The notes: generated by a model not told the origin, from the sequence alone. A stretch of DNA of 64,000 nt from Polluticoccus soli (GCF_029269745.1 NZ_JARJHT010000001.1:620001-684000), one strand, 5' to 3'; counted from the stretch's first letter, positions 52,011-61,611 are shown. Numbers and translations are program-made.

Positions 52011-53555
52011 TTATTGTCGCACAGGCACAGGAATTATCCAAAATCGGAGATCCGGGGCAGTATAATTAAGCATCATAACTTGCCCGTCCTGTACCGGTAC
52101 AATATCCTTAGCAGCTCGGGCGGCAGCAAAATCACGAACATCCTGCTCAGTGCTACTTAATATCTCGATATCGGTATCCTCTGCCGATTTATCAGTTTTC
52201 CTGGCCCTGGTATTGCCACCTTCCTGGCGGTCAAAGTCTAGTGTTGTAATATTTCCTTGTGGGGCTGTTCCTATAGAATCAAGGGTCGCAAAATATCCGG
52301 TTGCTTTGCCTTTTTTATTATCAAGATAGGCGATCACTGTTTTGTCGCCAGTGGGCACTACAGCGCGATAGCCAAAAAACCGCTTTGAATCCAGCCATTG
52401 GGCTAGCTCTGTAGCGTTTTTGTTGCTTACAGCCCCCTTTACCATTAAACTACGTACTGGTTTTGATATTTGAGAAACTCTATCAGGCTGACCATCTTTA
52501 TTTATATGCACCAGAATGAAATCCTGCACTGAAAAGGTTGCAGTGGCAGCTTCAACACCCGCCGTTTTTGTATACAACTCGCCTAACAAAGTAAACCCTT
52601 CGTCTTTTGCGTCAGGAATAACGTTTTGAATTTGCACCCCGGCTTTGCCAGATTCAAGATCACTAATGATGCTGTTTTTCACTTGCGTCTTAATAAGACT
52701 CCATGGTATAAACTGCAATTTTTCAGGTCTTCCTGTCGGATCTAGTTTTGCAAAGAACAATCCGGCAGATTTGCCTGGCGATGGCTCTCTTTGAAAAATC
52801 CCTGCTGTAGCGATAAAGCCATTTTTCACATCAATAAAAGCCGGGATAGCTATGTTTTCAGCCTCTCTTATCTCTGTTGAAAAAAAATCGTCGCCGCCCA
52901 TGCCGTTTAATACCCGCACTGAATAATCCTCCCTCACGCCTGCATCATCTTTCTGCAAAAGAAATATGCGGTCCATCTCAGTTTTGAGGTCCAGGACCTC
53001 AAAACCCGGCCTTCCATCAAGTGTCTTTTGCCAACGTGAGGTAAGTTCAGCATCCATTCCCTCCATTTCAAATGCGGCTTTACCATCCCGATTGGTGCGA
53101 ATGATAACGTAGTCGTTAGGGCTAATTGGATAAATGGTTGAATATCTGGCAGCAGATAGAGCGGAGGCTTTAATATCCGCCTCGTCTTTTCTCTTAAAAA
53201 CGTTCCCCCCTTCATCCAAAACCAGCATCGTGCGCGTTTTATTGCCGACATTCACTAGCTGTACAATATAAAATTGACCGGTAAAAGCAGAGGCCGCTAA
53301 TTGGGTACCTTTGGAAACAGGTACGTTAATCTCTCGACGGGGCTGCATCCCTCTGTCAAATATTCGCACAGCAACATTTGCGCTATCCTGCGAATTGGCG
53401 TCCATATACGCTACATAATACAGTTCACCATTATTAACAGAGCGCACTCCGGAAAAACTTTCCGGACTTACCCCTGTAATAGATACTTCTTGTGCATTTG
53501 TCTTACAAACTAAAATCTGTGTAGCCCAAAAAGCTACGAATAATAAACGCTTCAT
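52011..53555 (-). CDS. Exported protein of unknown function (possible beta-propeller)
   Basis: 514 aa from the ATG at 53555, signal peptide ending TNAQ near residue 22. The body is made of repeated strands separated by 40-50 residues (GELYYVAYMDANSQDS, GQFYIVQLVNVGNKTR, NGFIATAGIFQREPS, FTLLGELYTKTAG), which suggests a propeller. The end is WIIPVPVRQ. No T9SS sorting domain or lipobox is seen. Large proteins of this type are widespread in the lineage and unnamed. It is on the same strand as selD upstream, 33 nt apart. Confidence 0.6.
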   Translation of the reverse strand: MKRLLFVAFWATQILVCKTNAQEVSITGVSPESFSGVRSVNNGELYYVAYMDANSQDSANVAVRIFDRGMQPRREINVPVSKGTQLAASAFTGQFYIVQLVNVGNKTRTMLVLDEGGNVFKRKDEADIKASALSAARYSTIYPISPNDYVIIRTNRDGKAAFEMEGMDAELTSRWQKTLDGRPGFEVLDLKTEMDRIFLLQKDDAGVREDYSVRVLNGMGGDDFFSTEIREAENIAIPAFIDVKNGFIATAGIFQREPSPGKSAGLFFAKLDPTGRPEKLQFIPWSLIKTQVKNSIISDLESGKAGVQIQNVIPDAKDEGFTLLGELYTKTAGVEAATATFSVQDFILVHINKDGQPDRVSQISKPVRSLMVKGAVSNKNATELAQWLDSKRFFGYRAVVPTGDKTVIAYLDNKKGKATGYFATLDSIGTAPQGNITTLDFDRQEGGNTRARKTDKSAEDTDIEILSSTEQDVRDFAAARAAKDIVPVQDGQVMMLNYTAPDLRFWIIPVPVRQ

Positions 53556-53588
53556 ACCAACCATGAGTTTAAACAAAAATATATTTTA

Positions 53589-54644
53589 CTATGCATTTTT
53601 TACTGTTACTGTTTTGGCTTGTGCTTCAATCAGCCTCCCTATGGGAAATGTGTGTTCTGCTAGATCAAAACTTACAAGAAGTCGTTGAACTTCCGGCAAA
53701 TACGTATCGTCAACAGCTATTAGTAACCCTCCGTTGGTCTGGGGATCTGGCAACAGACTAAATGCCTGCATTACATCTACCCCGCCCTCAAAAGCTGTAT
53801 TGGAACTATAGTTATTCCAGTTTCTGTAGGTTGCATCGGGAACAATGCGGTCCTTCAGGTAGTCAATAGCGCCCGGGAGAGTTTTTAACCGATCATAATA
53901 TATTTCGGCCGATAAACCACTGCCTTGTGCCACTTCCATGCAATGGCCAAGTAGCCCAAAACCAGTCACATCCGTCATTGCATGCACTCCTTTTACTTTT
54001 CCAAGCGCTTCGCCCACAGTGTTCAATTTCTCCATGGTTTCGATCATCCCACCTAAATGATCATCAGTGAGAACACCCCGTTTTTGGGCGGTAGATAAAA
54101 TGCCTGAACCCAATGGTTTTGTAAGCAATAGCCAATCGCCAGCTTTTGCAGTGTTGTTCTTTTTCAAATCTCCTATATCAATTAAACCATTTACTGCCAA
54201 TCCGAAAAAGGGCTCTGTAGCGTCAATGCTATGTCCTCCAGCTACGGTAATTCCGGCCTCACGACACTTAACTCTTGCCCCCTCAAGCACCCTGGCTGCA
54301 TACTCATTTCCAATTTTATCCACCGGCCAACCGAGAATAGCAATCGCTAATATCGGTTTCCCTCCCATAGCGTATACGTCACTAATTGCGTTGGCCGCTG
54401 CAATCTTGCCGAAACTGAAAGCATCATCAACGATCGGCATAAAGAAATCAGTGGTAGATATGAGCGCCTTACCGTCTCCCAGGTCATAAACCGCTGCGTC
54501 ATCTCGAGTATCATTTCCCACAAGCAGCCTGCTGTCTGGCGGTGTCTGATTTTTACCCAGTAGTTGCTCTAATACCGCTGGAGCTATTTTGCAACCACAA
54601 CCGGCTCCACGCGAGAACTCAGTTAGCTTTATTTTGTCTTCCAT
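53589..54644 (-). CDS. selD: Selenide, water dikinase SelD
   Basis: 351 aa; makes selenophosphate from selenide and ATP. The active-site loop GAGCGCKI (residues 13-20) has the catalytic cysteine C16 and K19, matching C17 and K20 of the E. coli enzyme; it is the Cys rather than the Sec form. NDTRDDAAVYDL binds ATP-metal, and TVAGGHSIDATEPFFGLAVNG is conserved. The start at 54644 lies 4 nt after the mnmH stop, so the two genes form one unit. Confidence 0.96.
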   Translation of the reverse strand: MEDKIKLTEFSRGAGCGCKIAPAVLEQLLGKNQTPPDSRLLVGNDTRDDAAVYDLGDGKALISTTDFFMPIVDDAFSFGKIAAANAISDVYAMGGKPILAIAILGWPVDKIGNEYAARVLEGARVKCREAGITVAGGHSIDATEPFFGLAVNGLIDIGDLKKNNTAKAGDWLLLTKPLGSGILSTAQKRGVLTDDHLGGMIETMEKLNTVGEALGKVKGVHAMTDVTGFGLLGHCMEVAQGSGLSAEIYYDRLKTLPGAIDYLKDRIVPDATYRNWNNYSSNTAFEGGVDVMQAFSLLPDPQTNGGLLIAVDDTYLPEVQRLLVSFDLAEHTFPIGRLIEAQAKTVTVKNA

Positions 54645-54648
54645 TTTA

Positions 54649-55698
54649 TTAAATCTTCGCGAGCAGTTTTTGTAGATTAATTGTAGAATCAACTGAAGCA
54701 GATTCCACAATTTTTAGCCGGCCATCAAAATTATCTCTTGCTGCTTGCGCCTTTTTATAATACTTGTCGTAATAGCTCAGCAAAATATTAAACGCAGCCT
54801 CTATGTTATTTTCCAAAAGATGGTTTATCGCCAATTTGGTATCCAACCCACCGAGGCGCTTTTGAATGCGCATGATAGCCGTCACCAATTTCTCTTTAGG
54901 CAACGAACCATACTCCTTCACAAGGTATTGCAAACGGTGTTCAAAGGGAATCTCCAGGAAATACAATGGCGATCCTCTCATTCCTTTCCAAAAATTACCA
55001 GGAATATTTACAAGTCCAATTCGCTGACTTTCATCCTCTATCCAAATAGGTTTCTCCGTTGCCTGGCTATTTCGCATCGCGGCGTCCAACCGCATTGCCA
55101 GGATGTTCTCAAACATCTCCTGCGATGGTTGCCTGACGCCTTCCAGGTCGCCGAAAGCCGACCCTTTGTGCTTAGCAATATCTTCCAGGTCAACTACAAC
55201 CTCTCCGTAAGAAGCAAGCGCGCCCAGCAGCTCCGTTTTTCCAGAACCGGTGAAGCCACCTATTACCCTAAGTGGGTAACTATTATCCATTTTTTTTAAT
55301 GCCCACTGACGAAATGCTTTGTATCCGCCTGCCAAGGTATAAACCTTGAATCCATACAGGTCGAGCAACCATGCGACGCCAGCACTTCGCATCCCCCCAC
55401 GCCAACAATGTACCAAAACTCTATTTGTATTGAATTGACCGCAAATCGCCTCAGCTTCCTCAACCATCATTCGCATTTTTGGGCCAAAGAAATCAAGACC
55501 AGCTTTTATTGCGTTTTGGCGGCTTTGTTGCTTGTACAATGTGCCAACTATTTTACGCTCTCCATCCGAAAATAATGGCAGATTGAATGCAGATGGAAAG
55601 GATGCATGGCAAAATTCTGATGGGCTTCGCACATCGAACACCGGCAACTCCAGCGATAAGCTCAAAAACTCATCTATCTCAATCCTGCTAACGCCCAT
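54649..55698 (-). CDS. mnmH: tRNA 2-selenouridine synthase MnmH (SelU)
   Basis: 349 aa. The N-terminal rhodanese domain has the catalytic HCWRGGMRS with Cys98, and the C-terminal P-loop domain has GGFTGSGKT at 147-155. The enzyme replaces sulfur by selenium in wobble 2-thiouridines of tRNA, for Lys, Glu and Gln. It is followed by selD, its selenophosphate source. No selA, selB or Sec tRNA gene is in the window, so the pair would supply selenouridine only, as far as the window shows. Confidence 0.96.
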   Translation of the reverse strand: MGVSRIEIDEFLSLSLELPVFDVRSPSEFCHASFPSAFNLPLFSDGERKIVGTLYKQQSRQNAIKAGLDFFGPKMRMMVEEAEAICGQFNTNRVLVHCWRGGMRSAGVAWLLDLYGFKVYTLAGGYKAFRQWALKKMDNSYPLRVIGGFTGSGKTELLGALASYGEVVVDLEDIAKHKGSAFGDLEGVRQPSQEMFENILAMRLDAAMRNSQATEKPIWIEDESQRIGLVNIPGNFWKGMRGSPLYFLEIPFEHRLQYLVKEYGSLPKEKLVTAIMRIQKRLGGLDTKLAINHLLENNIEAAFNILLSYYDKYYKKAQAARDNFDGRLKIVESASVDSTINLQKLLAKI

Positions 55699-55947
55699 TT
55701 TTCCATGATTTTATTCGGTCCAATTTAATAAACAGTATTCTATTTCAAGCAATTAGAGTAACAAACGCAAAACACTAAAATAAAGACACTGTGAAAAAAA
55801 ATCGTCATGGTCGTACATAATTCTATTGTTTGCATTCACTAGCGTTTCTTTAATAGCCGCTTACGTCAATAAGCCCATCGAGGCATTATTTTTTGGTTTT
55901 TTATAACACGGCGCCAAAACGTAAATCATCATTAAAACTCAATTACT

Positions 55948-56223
55948 ATGTCAGAAAACATTCAAGACCAAAGCAACCGTGAAAACGACAAAAGGAGCAC
56001 GGGTAGGACGTCGAACCGTGGTTTCGCATCAATGGATCCTAAGCAACAGCGTGAAATTGCCAGCAAAGGCGGACAAGCAGCTCACGCCCTTGGAGTAGCC
56101 CATGAATGGACATCGGAAGAAGCACGCGCAGCAGGCCGAAAAGGCGGACAAGCTTCACGTGGCGGTGGCCGAAATCGCAACCGGGACAACAACATCCCAA
56201 CCAATCCCGACAGCAATGTTTAA
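55948..56223 (+). CDS. KGG-repeat stress protein
   Basis: 91-aa, highly hydrophilic protein with two KGG motifs in the usual context: REIASKGGQAAHALGVAHEW and AAGRKGGQASRGGG. This is the GsiB/con-10-like group, often induced by starvation or stress and presumed disordered until folded on a partner. Glu/Asp/Arg/Asn-rich tails flank the motifs. A 19-bp hairpin terminator follows. Confidence 0.85.
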   Translation: MSENIQDQSNRENDKRSTGRTSNRGFASMDPKQQREIASKGGQAAHALGVAHEWTSEEARAAGRKGGQASRGGGRNRNRDNNIPTNPDSNV

Positions 56224-56234
56224 CTGCTGACTGA

Positions 56235-56275
56235 GATAAAAGAAAAGGCTGTGTAACACAGCCTTTTCTTTTATC
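56235..56275 (+). terminator. Terminator shared by convergent genes
   Basis: Perfect 19-bp stem starting GATAAAAGAAAAGGCTGTG with a TAA loop; A- and T-rich ends suit both directions. It overlaps the stop codon of the minus-strand gene at 56271. Confidence 0.9.
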
Positions 56276-56792
56276 GAACAAATATCAATGACCAATACCC
56301 CGGCGAATAGTCATCCGGCTCCAATATTAGCTGATGCATCTGCCCCTTATAACTGATCTCAGTTCCAACAGTACTTACTGCGGATATTTGCGCAGGTTCA
56401 ACTGTTGCATTGAAAAGGTAGTTATAAATTTTGGAGATGACCGTCACATCGCCGGTTATTTTCTGAAAATTCACCAATGGCTTTCCCTGTGAGTCTTCAC
56501 TATCGCCGCCATCAGTTGTAAACTTATATTCGATCTTCAAGGTCTCATTTTCATCAGTTTTGTATACCTGCACAATAGTTTTCGGCCGCGACCTATCAGT
56601 GAATGCCTGCGTATAACCCGCAGCTACTTTGGAAATTTCATCGTTGAACTTATTCGCGACAGACAGAGTTGTATCCAATGCCAATATCTTAGGACTAAGG
56701 ACCGGCTCCTCATCCTCATCTGTTTGCGAAAAAGCACAGATGCTGTTTATCATGAGCAAGAACAGCAAGATCAGTCTCATTACATGACGCAT
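56271..56792 (-). CDS. Exported protein of unknown function
   Basis: 173 aa with a signal peptide ending FSQ near residue 23 (a second ATG lies four codons in). The mature part opens with an acidic patch TDEDEEP and ends in YSPGYWSLIFVR. Aside from a generally beta-rich composition I see no family. A TATTTTAG box on the minus strand ends 5 nt before the first ATG, which supports that start. Confidence 0.6.
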   Translation of the reverse strand: MRHVMRLILLFLLMINSICAFSQTDEDEEPVLSPKILALDTTLSVANKFNDEISKVAAGYTQAFTDRSRPKTIVQVYKTDENETLKIEYKFTTDGGDSEDSQGKPLVNFQKITGDVTVISKIYNYLFNATVEPAQISAVSTVGTEISYKGQMHQLILEPDDYSPGYWSLIFVR

Positions 56793-56895
56793 TTATACTA
56801 AAATAGCTCGAAATCGCTACAAATCAAAATATTGACCTACGCCCTGAAATGATAAAGCCGGACTATACCCGGCTTTTATAAAAAAACATGTGAGA

Positions 56896-58281
56896 TCAAT
56901 GTTGAACAACAATAGACCGGGCAACGTTAGTGTTACTTCCGACAACACGCAAAAAGTATGTTCCTGTAGATAAGCTTGCTACAGGAATTGCAATCCTCAG
57001 GTCTGTCGCTGAATGATGACTTGCACTATATAAAGTTGAACCTTTCATATCATAGAGGCTAACTAAAATATCCTCTGAAGAATTAAGAGTAAGGTTAACA
57101 TTAACTACGTAAGTTGCCGGCACCGGGTAAATATTGAGCTCGTTAACACTGACAACCTGTTTCACATCCGCGGGAAAGAAATTTTCATAATATAAGCGAT
57201 ACTGTTGGTCGCTGTTGGTATAGATCCAGGAGCTGCCATTCCATGTGCTGGTTGTGATCAGCTCGGGGAGGTTTTGAATATTATAGTTCCAAATTTCTCT
57301 GCTGGCATCAACATAAACGCCCAAAGAATTATCCCATTTTTTTAGCAAATCTGTCGCCATGTTGTGGTTACCGTCGTATGAATACTCATGCTTCGCGATG
57401 TTGACCCAACTTACACCGTTCCATTCCTGTTCTATTTTGTAGATCAGATCGTTGTCATTGTTATATCCGTACTGCCAGTTTTTCTTGTTTAGCCATGAGC
57501 TCTGTTGATTGCTCCATTCATAAAGAAAATGCTTAGTGACACTTTTGCCTGAATATTCATACGTGTGTTTTTCATTTTTTTGCCAGATACCATTACCACT
57601 GCTTTGCGAATCTATCGTCTCTACTAGTCTTGCACTGGCATCGTAAACAAACGCAGCTTTATAAAACTGCGATTCCATTGATGTAACATTTGGTAAGTAA
57701 CTAATCGTGGACGTAACGTCATTAGTCCACATATTAGCATAATTCAGCTGGAAAGTTGACTGCTTCATCGTCCCATCTCCATTATACTCGTACCCATATC
57801 GCGCCGAATCTCTAAACTCTGCCTTTGTGGCGTTCCATTGTTGATAAGTTAAAAACTGAACCTTATCCTTTTCATTTGGATAATAGTCTTGCATACGCCT
57901 CAGTTGATTTATGAAACCTGCTGTCGTGGGGTCAAATTTGTAATAGATACTTTCGGAATAAAACAACGTTTCGTCGTTGTCTATATTATCATTTGCAAGA
58001 ATGCCTCCGCGGTCATCTGTATAACGGTAGTAATAAGAATCCACCGGCACAAAAGATCCGGCTGAAAATTTCGTGTGCGTCCTTCCGATAAGCCGCAGGC
58101 TTACTTTCGACGGCGTTGAACCACCGCCACCACCGGTTGCAGTATTCACCACCTGGTTGCCAAAATGAGGAAATTTGCCGTTTACTACAGGTCCTGCAGT
58201 TACAATTGGCTGAAACTCGCCCTTCGCAGAAGCACTTGTCGATATTGCAAATAGCGCAATAAAAAGGTAAACGTTTTTCAT
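56896..58281 (-). CDS. Secreted protein with YD-like repeats and T9SS sorting domain
   Basis: 461 aa from the ATG at 58281, signal peptide ending SAK near residue 20. The middle contains irregular repeats rich in Tyr, Trp and Asn (YGYEYNGDGTMKQ, KHTYEYSGKSVTKH, YGYNNDNDLIYKIEQEWNG, YSYDGNHNM) that recall RHS/YD-type beta strands but are not strictly periodic. The C-terminus is a type A sorting domain (LNIYPVPATYVVNV...GTYFLRVVGS). Exported by T9SS in all likelihood; target unknown. Confidence 0.8.
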   Translation of the reverse strand: MKNVYLFIALFAISTSASAKGEFQPIVTAGPVVNGKFPHFGNQVVNTATGGGGGSTPSKVSLRLIGRTHTKFSAGSFVPVDSYYYRYTDDRGGILANDNIDNDETLFYSESIYYKFDPTTAGFINQLRRMQDYYPNEKDKVQFLTYQQWNATKAEFRDSARYGYEYNGDGTMKQSTFQLNYANMWTNDVTSTISYLPNVTSMESQFYKAAFVYDASARLVETIDSQSSGNGIWQKNEKHTYEYSGKSVTKHFLYEWSNQQSSWLNKKNWQYGYNNDNDLIYKIEQEWNGVSWVNIAKHEYSYDGNHNMATDLLKKWDNSLGVYVDASREIWNYNIQNLPELITTSTWNGSSWIYTNSDQQYRLYYENFFPADVKQVVSVNELNIYPVPATYVVNVNLTLNSSEDILVSLYDMKGSTLYSASHHSATDLRIAIPVASLSTGTYFLRVVGSNTNVARSIVVQH

Positions 58282-58535
58282 AAGTAAGGTATTAAACTTC
58301 AAAAAACAATTTCTCATTTAAAAGGATAACATAAATCTAACATGTTTCTCCTAATTCACCTCATTGTCTGTTTGTATATGACGAAACTATGACGCTGCCA
58401 TTACATTCCAATGTCATTTCATGACAATTGCCCTATAATTCATTAACCTACAGTTGCAATTTCTTTTATCGCTTACGCCAACGTCGTCCTTCAGTAAATT
58501 AATGAATTTTCGGGAGCAATGCGTTTTTATAACCC

Positions 58536-58562
58536 AAAAAGCCCCGCATTTGCGGGGCTCAA
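58536..58562 (-). terminator. Terminator of pyrD
   Basis: Stem AGCCCCGCA / TGCGGGGCT; on the minus strand followed by TTTTTGGG. Confidence 0.8.
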
Positions 58563-58583
58563 CTCATTATTCACACGACGCAG

Positions 58584-59609
58584 TTACGACTGCAGTTTCC
58601 TGCAAATGTTGCTTACTATCGCTGGGCCTTCGTACACAAACCCTGTATATACTTGCACCAATGATGCACCTGCCTTTAGTTTTTCAGCTGCGTCTTCTGC
58701 AGTAAATATGCCGCCCACTGCTATTATAGGTATTTTACCATTGCCCTTTTCATGCAGATACCGTATTACCTCTGTAGCTCTTTTTGTCACTGGTTTGCCG
58801 CTTAGACCGCCAGCACCAATGCTTTCTACCTCTGCATGCGGCGTTTGAAGATTCGAGCGATCGATGGTTGTATTAGTTGCCACCAAGCCCTGAATACCGG
58901 TTTCAGCAACTATAGCAACAATATCATCCAGTTGTTCGTTCGTCAGATCCGGAGCTATCTTTAGCAACAGTGGCTTCGGATTGCCCAACGACTTATTGAG
59001 ATCCATCAGCTGCCGGAGTATGTTCATCAACGGCTCCTTGTCTTGTAGGGCACGTAAGCCAGGTGTGTTCGGGCTGCTAACGTTTACCACGAAGTAGTCT
59101 ACCACTTCGTAAAGATCCTTAAAGCAGGCTATGTAGTCATCAATGGCGTTCTCGTTAGGAGTATCCTTGTTCTTGCCAATATTTCCGCCTATAATGATCT
59201 TTTCCTTTCGATTCTTCAACCTTAGGGCTGCAGCTTTGGAGCCTTCATTATTAAAGCCCATCCTGTTGATCAGAGCGCTGTCTGCCGGCAGGCGGAAAAG
59301 CCTGGGCTGCGGATTACCCGGCTGCGGACGCGGGGTCACGGTTCCTATTTCCACGAAACCAAAACCCAGGCAAGCCAACGCATCCGAATACTTTGCATCC
59401 TTATCAAAACCCGCTGCCAGACCTACGGGGTTAGGAAAAGTCAGCCCCCACAACTTACGTTCAAGCGATGGGTGCTTGACGGTATACATCCCTCTTAGCA
59501 TCTGCCTGCCTCCGGGGATAGAATATGCTTTGTTCAAGCCGTTCATCACCATATGGTGAACCCGTTCAGGGTCAATGCTGAAAAGTACTTTGCGGATAAT
59601 CGAATACAT
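58584..59609 (-). CDS. pyrD: Dihydroorotate dehydrogenase (quinone), class 2
   Basis: 341 aa membrane-associated flavoenzyme of de novo pyrimidine synthesis. An N-terminal helical extension (residues ~1-45) marks class 2, followed by [45 protein letters not shown], the serine base segment [11 protein letters not shown] and the FMN-binding [10 protein letters not shown]. The start at 59609 gives the typical [10 protein letters not shown]. An exact TATCTTTG box on the minus strand ends 6 nt before the ATG. Confidence 0.95.
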   Translation of the reverse strand: MYSIIRKVLFSIDPERVHHMVMNGLNKAYSIPGGRQMLRGMYTVKHPSLERKLWGLTFPNPVGLAAGFDKDAKYSDALACLGFGFVEIGTVTPRPQPGNPQPRLFRLPADSALINRMGFNNEGSKAAALRLKNRKEKIIIGGNIGKNKDTPNENAIDDYIACFKDLYEVVDYFVVNVSSPNTPGLRALQDKEPLMNILRQLMDLNKSLGNPKPLLLKIAPDLTNEQLDDIVAIVAETGIQGLVATNTTIDRSNLQTPHAEVESIGAGGLSGKPVTKRATEVIRYLHEKGNGKIPIIAVGGIFTAEDAAEKLKAGASLVQVYTGFVYEGPAIVSNICRKLQS

Positions 59610-59615
59610 GGACCG

Positions 59616-59623
59616 CAAAGATA
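59616..59623 (-). promoter_or_regulatory. Exact TAnnTTTG box of pyrD
   Basis: TATCTTTG (minus strand) with 6 nt to the ATG; predicted transcript start at or within a few bases of the start codon. Confidence 0.6.
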
Positions 59624-59683
59624 ACGACACCGCTTTTATCTTTTTTTAACAAAACCGAATATCCGCCCAATTAGCTTTACGCT

Positions 59684-59691
59684 TATCTTTA
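59684..59691 (+). promoter_or_regulatory. TAnnTTTA promoter box
   Basis: TATCTTTA ends 9 nt before the ATG at 59701, back to back with the pyrD promoter. Confidence 0.45.
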
Positions 59692-59700
59692 GCAAAGATT

Positions 59701-60426
59701 ATGCGCCCATATATTTCCCTGATAGGCAGCTTGTTACTCTGGCTGATGCACTCGTTTGCATACGGTCAGGCAATACAGGGACAGATCGTGGACGCCGGCG
59801 ACAACAAACCACTGGACGATGTTGCCATCCTGAACCTGCACACCAATGCAGGTGTAGCCAGCGACGACCAGGGGAAATTTACACTGGCCGCTACCAGGGG
59901 CCATCTTATCGAATTCCGAAAGACCGGTTATAAGATCATCCGCATCCGCCTGCCACAGGGTACACTTCCCGCTTTCTTTAAGGTAGTGATGGAAAAGGCC
60001 TCTATACAGCTGGCAGCTGTTGAAATAGCAGGCGTAGCCCGCGACTACAAGAGCGACAGCATCCGCTACTACCAGCTCTATAAAGAAGCCCTCGAGTTTC
60101 CGGAGCTGACGGGGATGCAGGCCATCAGCCATCCATTCAGCGCGCTGAGCAAGAAGAACCAGCAAATATGGGCTTTCCAGAAGCACTATGCCTGGTACCA
60201 GCAGCAGAAGTACATAGACTTTACCTTCAACGAAAAGCTTGTAACCAATATCACGGGTATGCGTGGAGACAGCGTCCAGGCTTATCTCCAGCTGTTCCGA
60301 CCTACGTATGAGCAGTTAAGGAGTATGAATGAATACGCCTACTATACCTTCATCAAACGTACGGTGGCTGCCTACCGCGAGCGCGGGCCGAGGGCCAGGC
60401 TGGGCATACCAAGGGGTACCCGATAA
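59701..60426 (+). CDS. Carboxypeptidase-like regulatory domain protein
   Basis: 241 aa with a signal peptide ending YGQ near residue 23. Residues ~25-110 form a CarboxypepD_reg-like domain (GQIVDAGDNKPLDDVAILNLHTNAGVASDDQGKF). The rest is helical and basic, ending RLGIPRGTR; no TonB plug or barrel follows, so it is a stand-alone form. The C-terminal helical region (YQLYKEALEF, ALSKKNQQIWAFQKHYAWYQQQ) matches nothing I can name. A terminator follows at 60443. Confidence 0.75.
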   Translation: MRPYISLIGSLLLWLMHSFAYGQAIQGQIVDAGDNKPLDDVAILNLHTNAGVASDDQGKFTLAATRGHLIEFRKTGYKIIRIRLPQGTLPAFFKVVMEKASIQLAAVEIAGVARDYKSDSIRYYQLYKEALEFPELTGMQAISHPFSALSKKNQQIWAFQKHYAWYQQQKYIDFTFNEKLVTNITGMRGDSVQAYLQLFRPTYEQLRSMNEYAYYTFIKRTVAAYRERGPRARLGIPRGTR

Positions 60427-60442
60427 AAGAATTGAAACTGAA

Positions 60443-60469
60443 ATAAGGCCGCTCCCAGAGCGGCCTTAT
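60443..60469 (+). terminator. Terminator between convergent genes
   Basis: Perfect 11-bp stem ATAAGGCCGCT / AGCGGCCTTAT. Confidence 0.75.
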
Positions 60470-60489
60470 CATTGAATTGCGGTTTGCGA

Positions 60490-60780
60490 CTACGTCGTTT
60501 GCAGCTCTTCCTGGCCTTGCTTCTCCCCTTTGCTACTATCAAAGATGGAGTACTGTTTCATCATTACGTCATAAAATTCTTCTGCCGAATAATTCGTCCT
60601 GAACTGGTTGGATACACCATAAACGTGTCCTGCCACATTGAAGTAGGCTATCGCCTTCTCCGGATTCTGGATCACATGCCTGTCTTTGTCTACTACATAC
60701 CCTTCTAAGATCATGTTGATACCATCCAGTTCAAACTTCCACGTCCCGTCTTTCTGCTGCACTTTGTCGAACCTATACAT
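60490..60780 (-). CDS. Small conserved-looking cytoplasmic protein
   Basis: 96 aa from the ATG at 60780 (a GTG directly precedes it). Composition is that of a folded cytoplasmic protein: YRFDKVQQKDGTWKFELDG then a beta strand, with a helical end rich in Glu and Gln. No signal peptide. I cannot assign a family. It converges with the gene at 59701. Confidence 0.55.
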   Translation of the reverse strand: MYRFDKVQQKDGTWKFELDGINMILEGYVVDKDRHVIQNPEKAIAYFNVAGHVYGVSNQFRTNYSAEEFYDVMMKQYSIFDSSKGEKQGQEELQTT

Positions 60781-61335
60781 CACATTTCTATTTATTCACC
60801 TACTGTAAAACAAAAACCGCGCTAAAACCTCTACAGGTGCGGCTTTCACATATATTTTACTACACCGTGACTGGCGCTGCAAAACAACGACATGCCTACA
60901 TCTCATTACAAATCAATGCGTTGCAGAGCTTACTACGGTTTAGTCTGTTAAAACAACAGCTAAATTTTAACACTTGAGCCTCCTTACAACCGTTTATGGC
61001 AGAGCTTAAGGACTTAACATATTGTGGAATGGTGTACTCATTAACTGTTGACGTATTGCCACCACAAGCCCAACAGCCCGTGTTAAAGCCCGGCAGGTTT
61101 GTTACAAACCCGGCATTTTGTTACTCGCTTAAACCCACGCCAGTATTAACATTGGAGGCGAATCTGTTAGCTTTTTTCACACGAATTGACAGTTTTTTCG
61201 CCTGACCCTTTGTTGTCGGAAACCTATGGATGAGCTGCGACATAATTCCCGCAAACCCGCCACCAGCACAATCTCCAGCTTCAATTTGTTACAGTTTGTG
61301 GTCGTTTTTGAACGACTACAGTGCAAATCCGATTT

Positions 61336-61399
61336 ACCCCCTATCCCCCTAAAGGGGGAACGTATAATAACATATTCCCCCTTTAGGGGGATAGGGGGT
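61336..61399. repeat. Perfect 25-bp inverted repeat (REP-like palindrome)
   Basis: The left arm (61336-61360, ACCCCCTATCCCCCTAAAGG and on) is the exact reverse complement of the right arm (61375-61399); the 14-nt AT-rich loop is CGTATAATAACATA. Each arm contains an internal palindrome CCCCCT-AA-AGGGGG-type element, so the DNA can form a cruciform or a double hairpin. No terminator-type T-run is attached to an adjacent gene. Confidence 0.85.
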
Positions 61400-61611
61400 T
61401 TCCGTGGGCATACGGGTTCTTCACACCTCACCTCTTTCATAATCAATTCATTAACTCCACCTACGCGATTTTATTCACAACAAATATACAAATTTTTACG
61501 CATTTTTACAATCACTATTTTATCTGTAGATTGGCTACCAGTGCGTTATAGCGGCTGTAATGCTTGTGTAAAACTTGTGCGCTTTTAACAGTTCTGAATT
61601 GCCCGGTTAGT

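Noticed and set aside
60996-61205. 69-codon open frame in the 60.8-61.6 kb gap
   Set aside because: No signal, domain or promoter box; composition is not protein-like enough to call.
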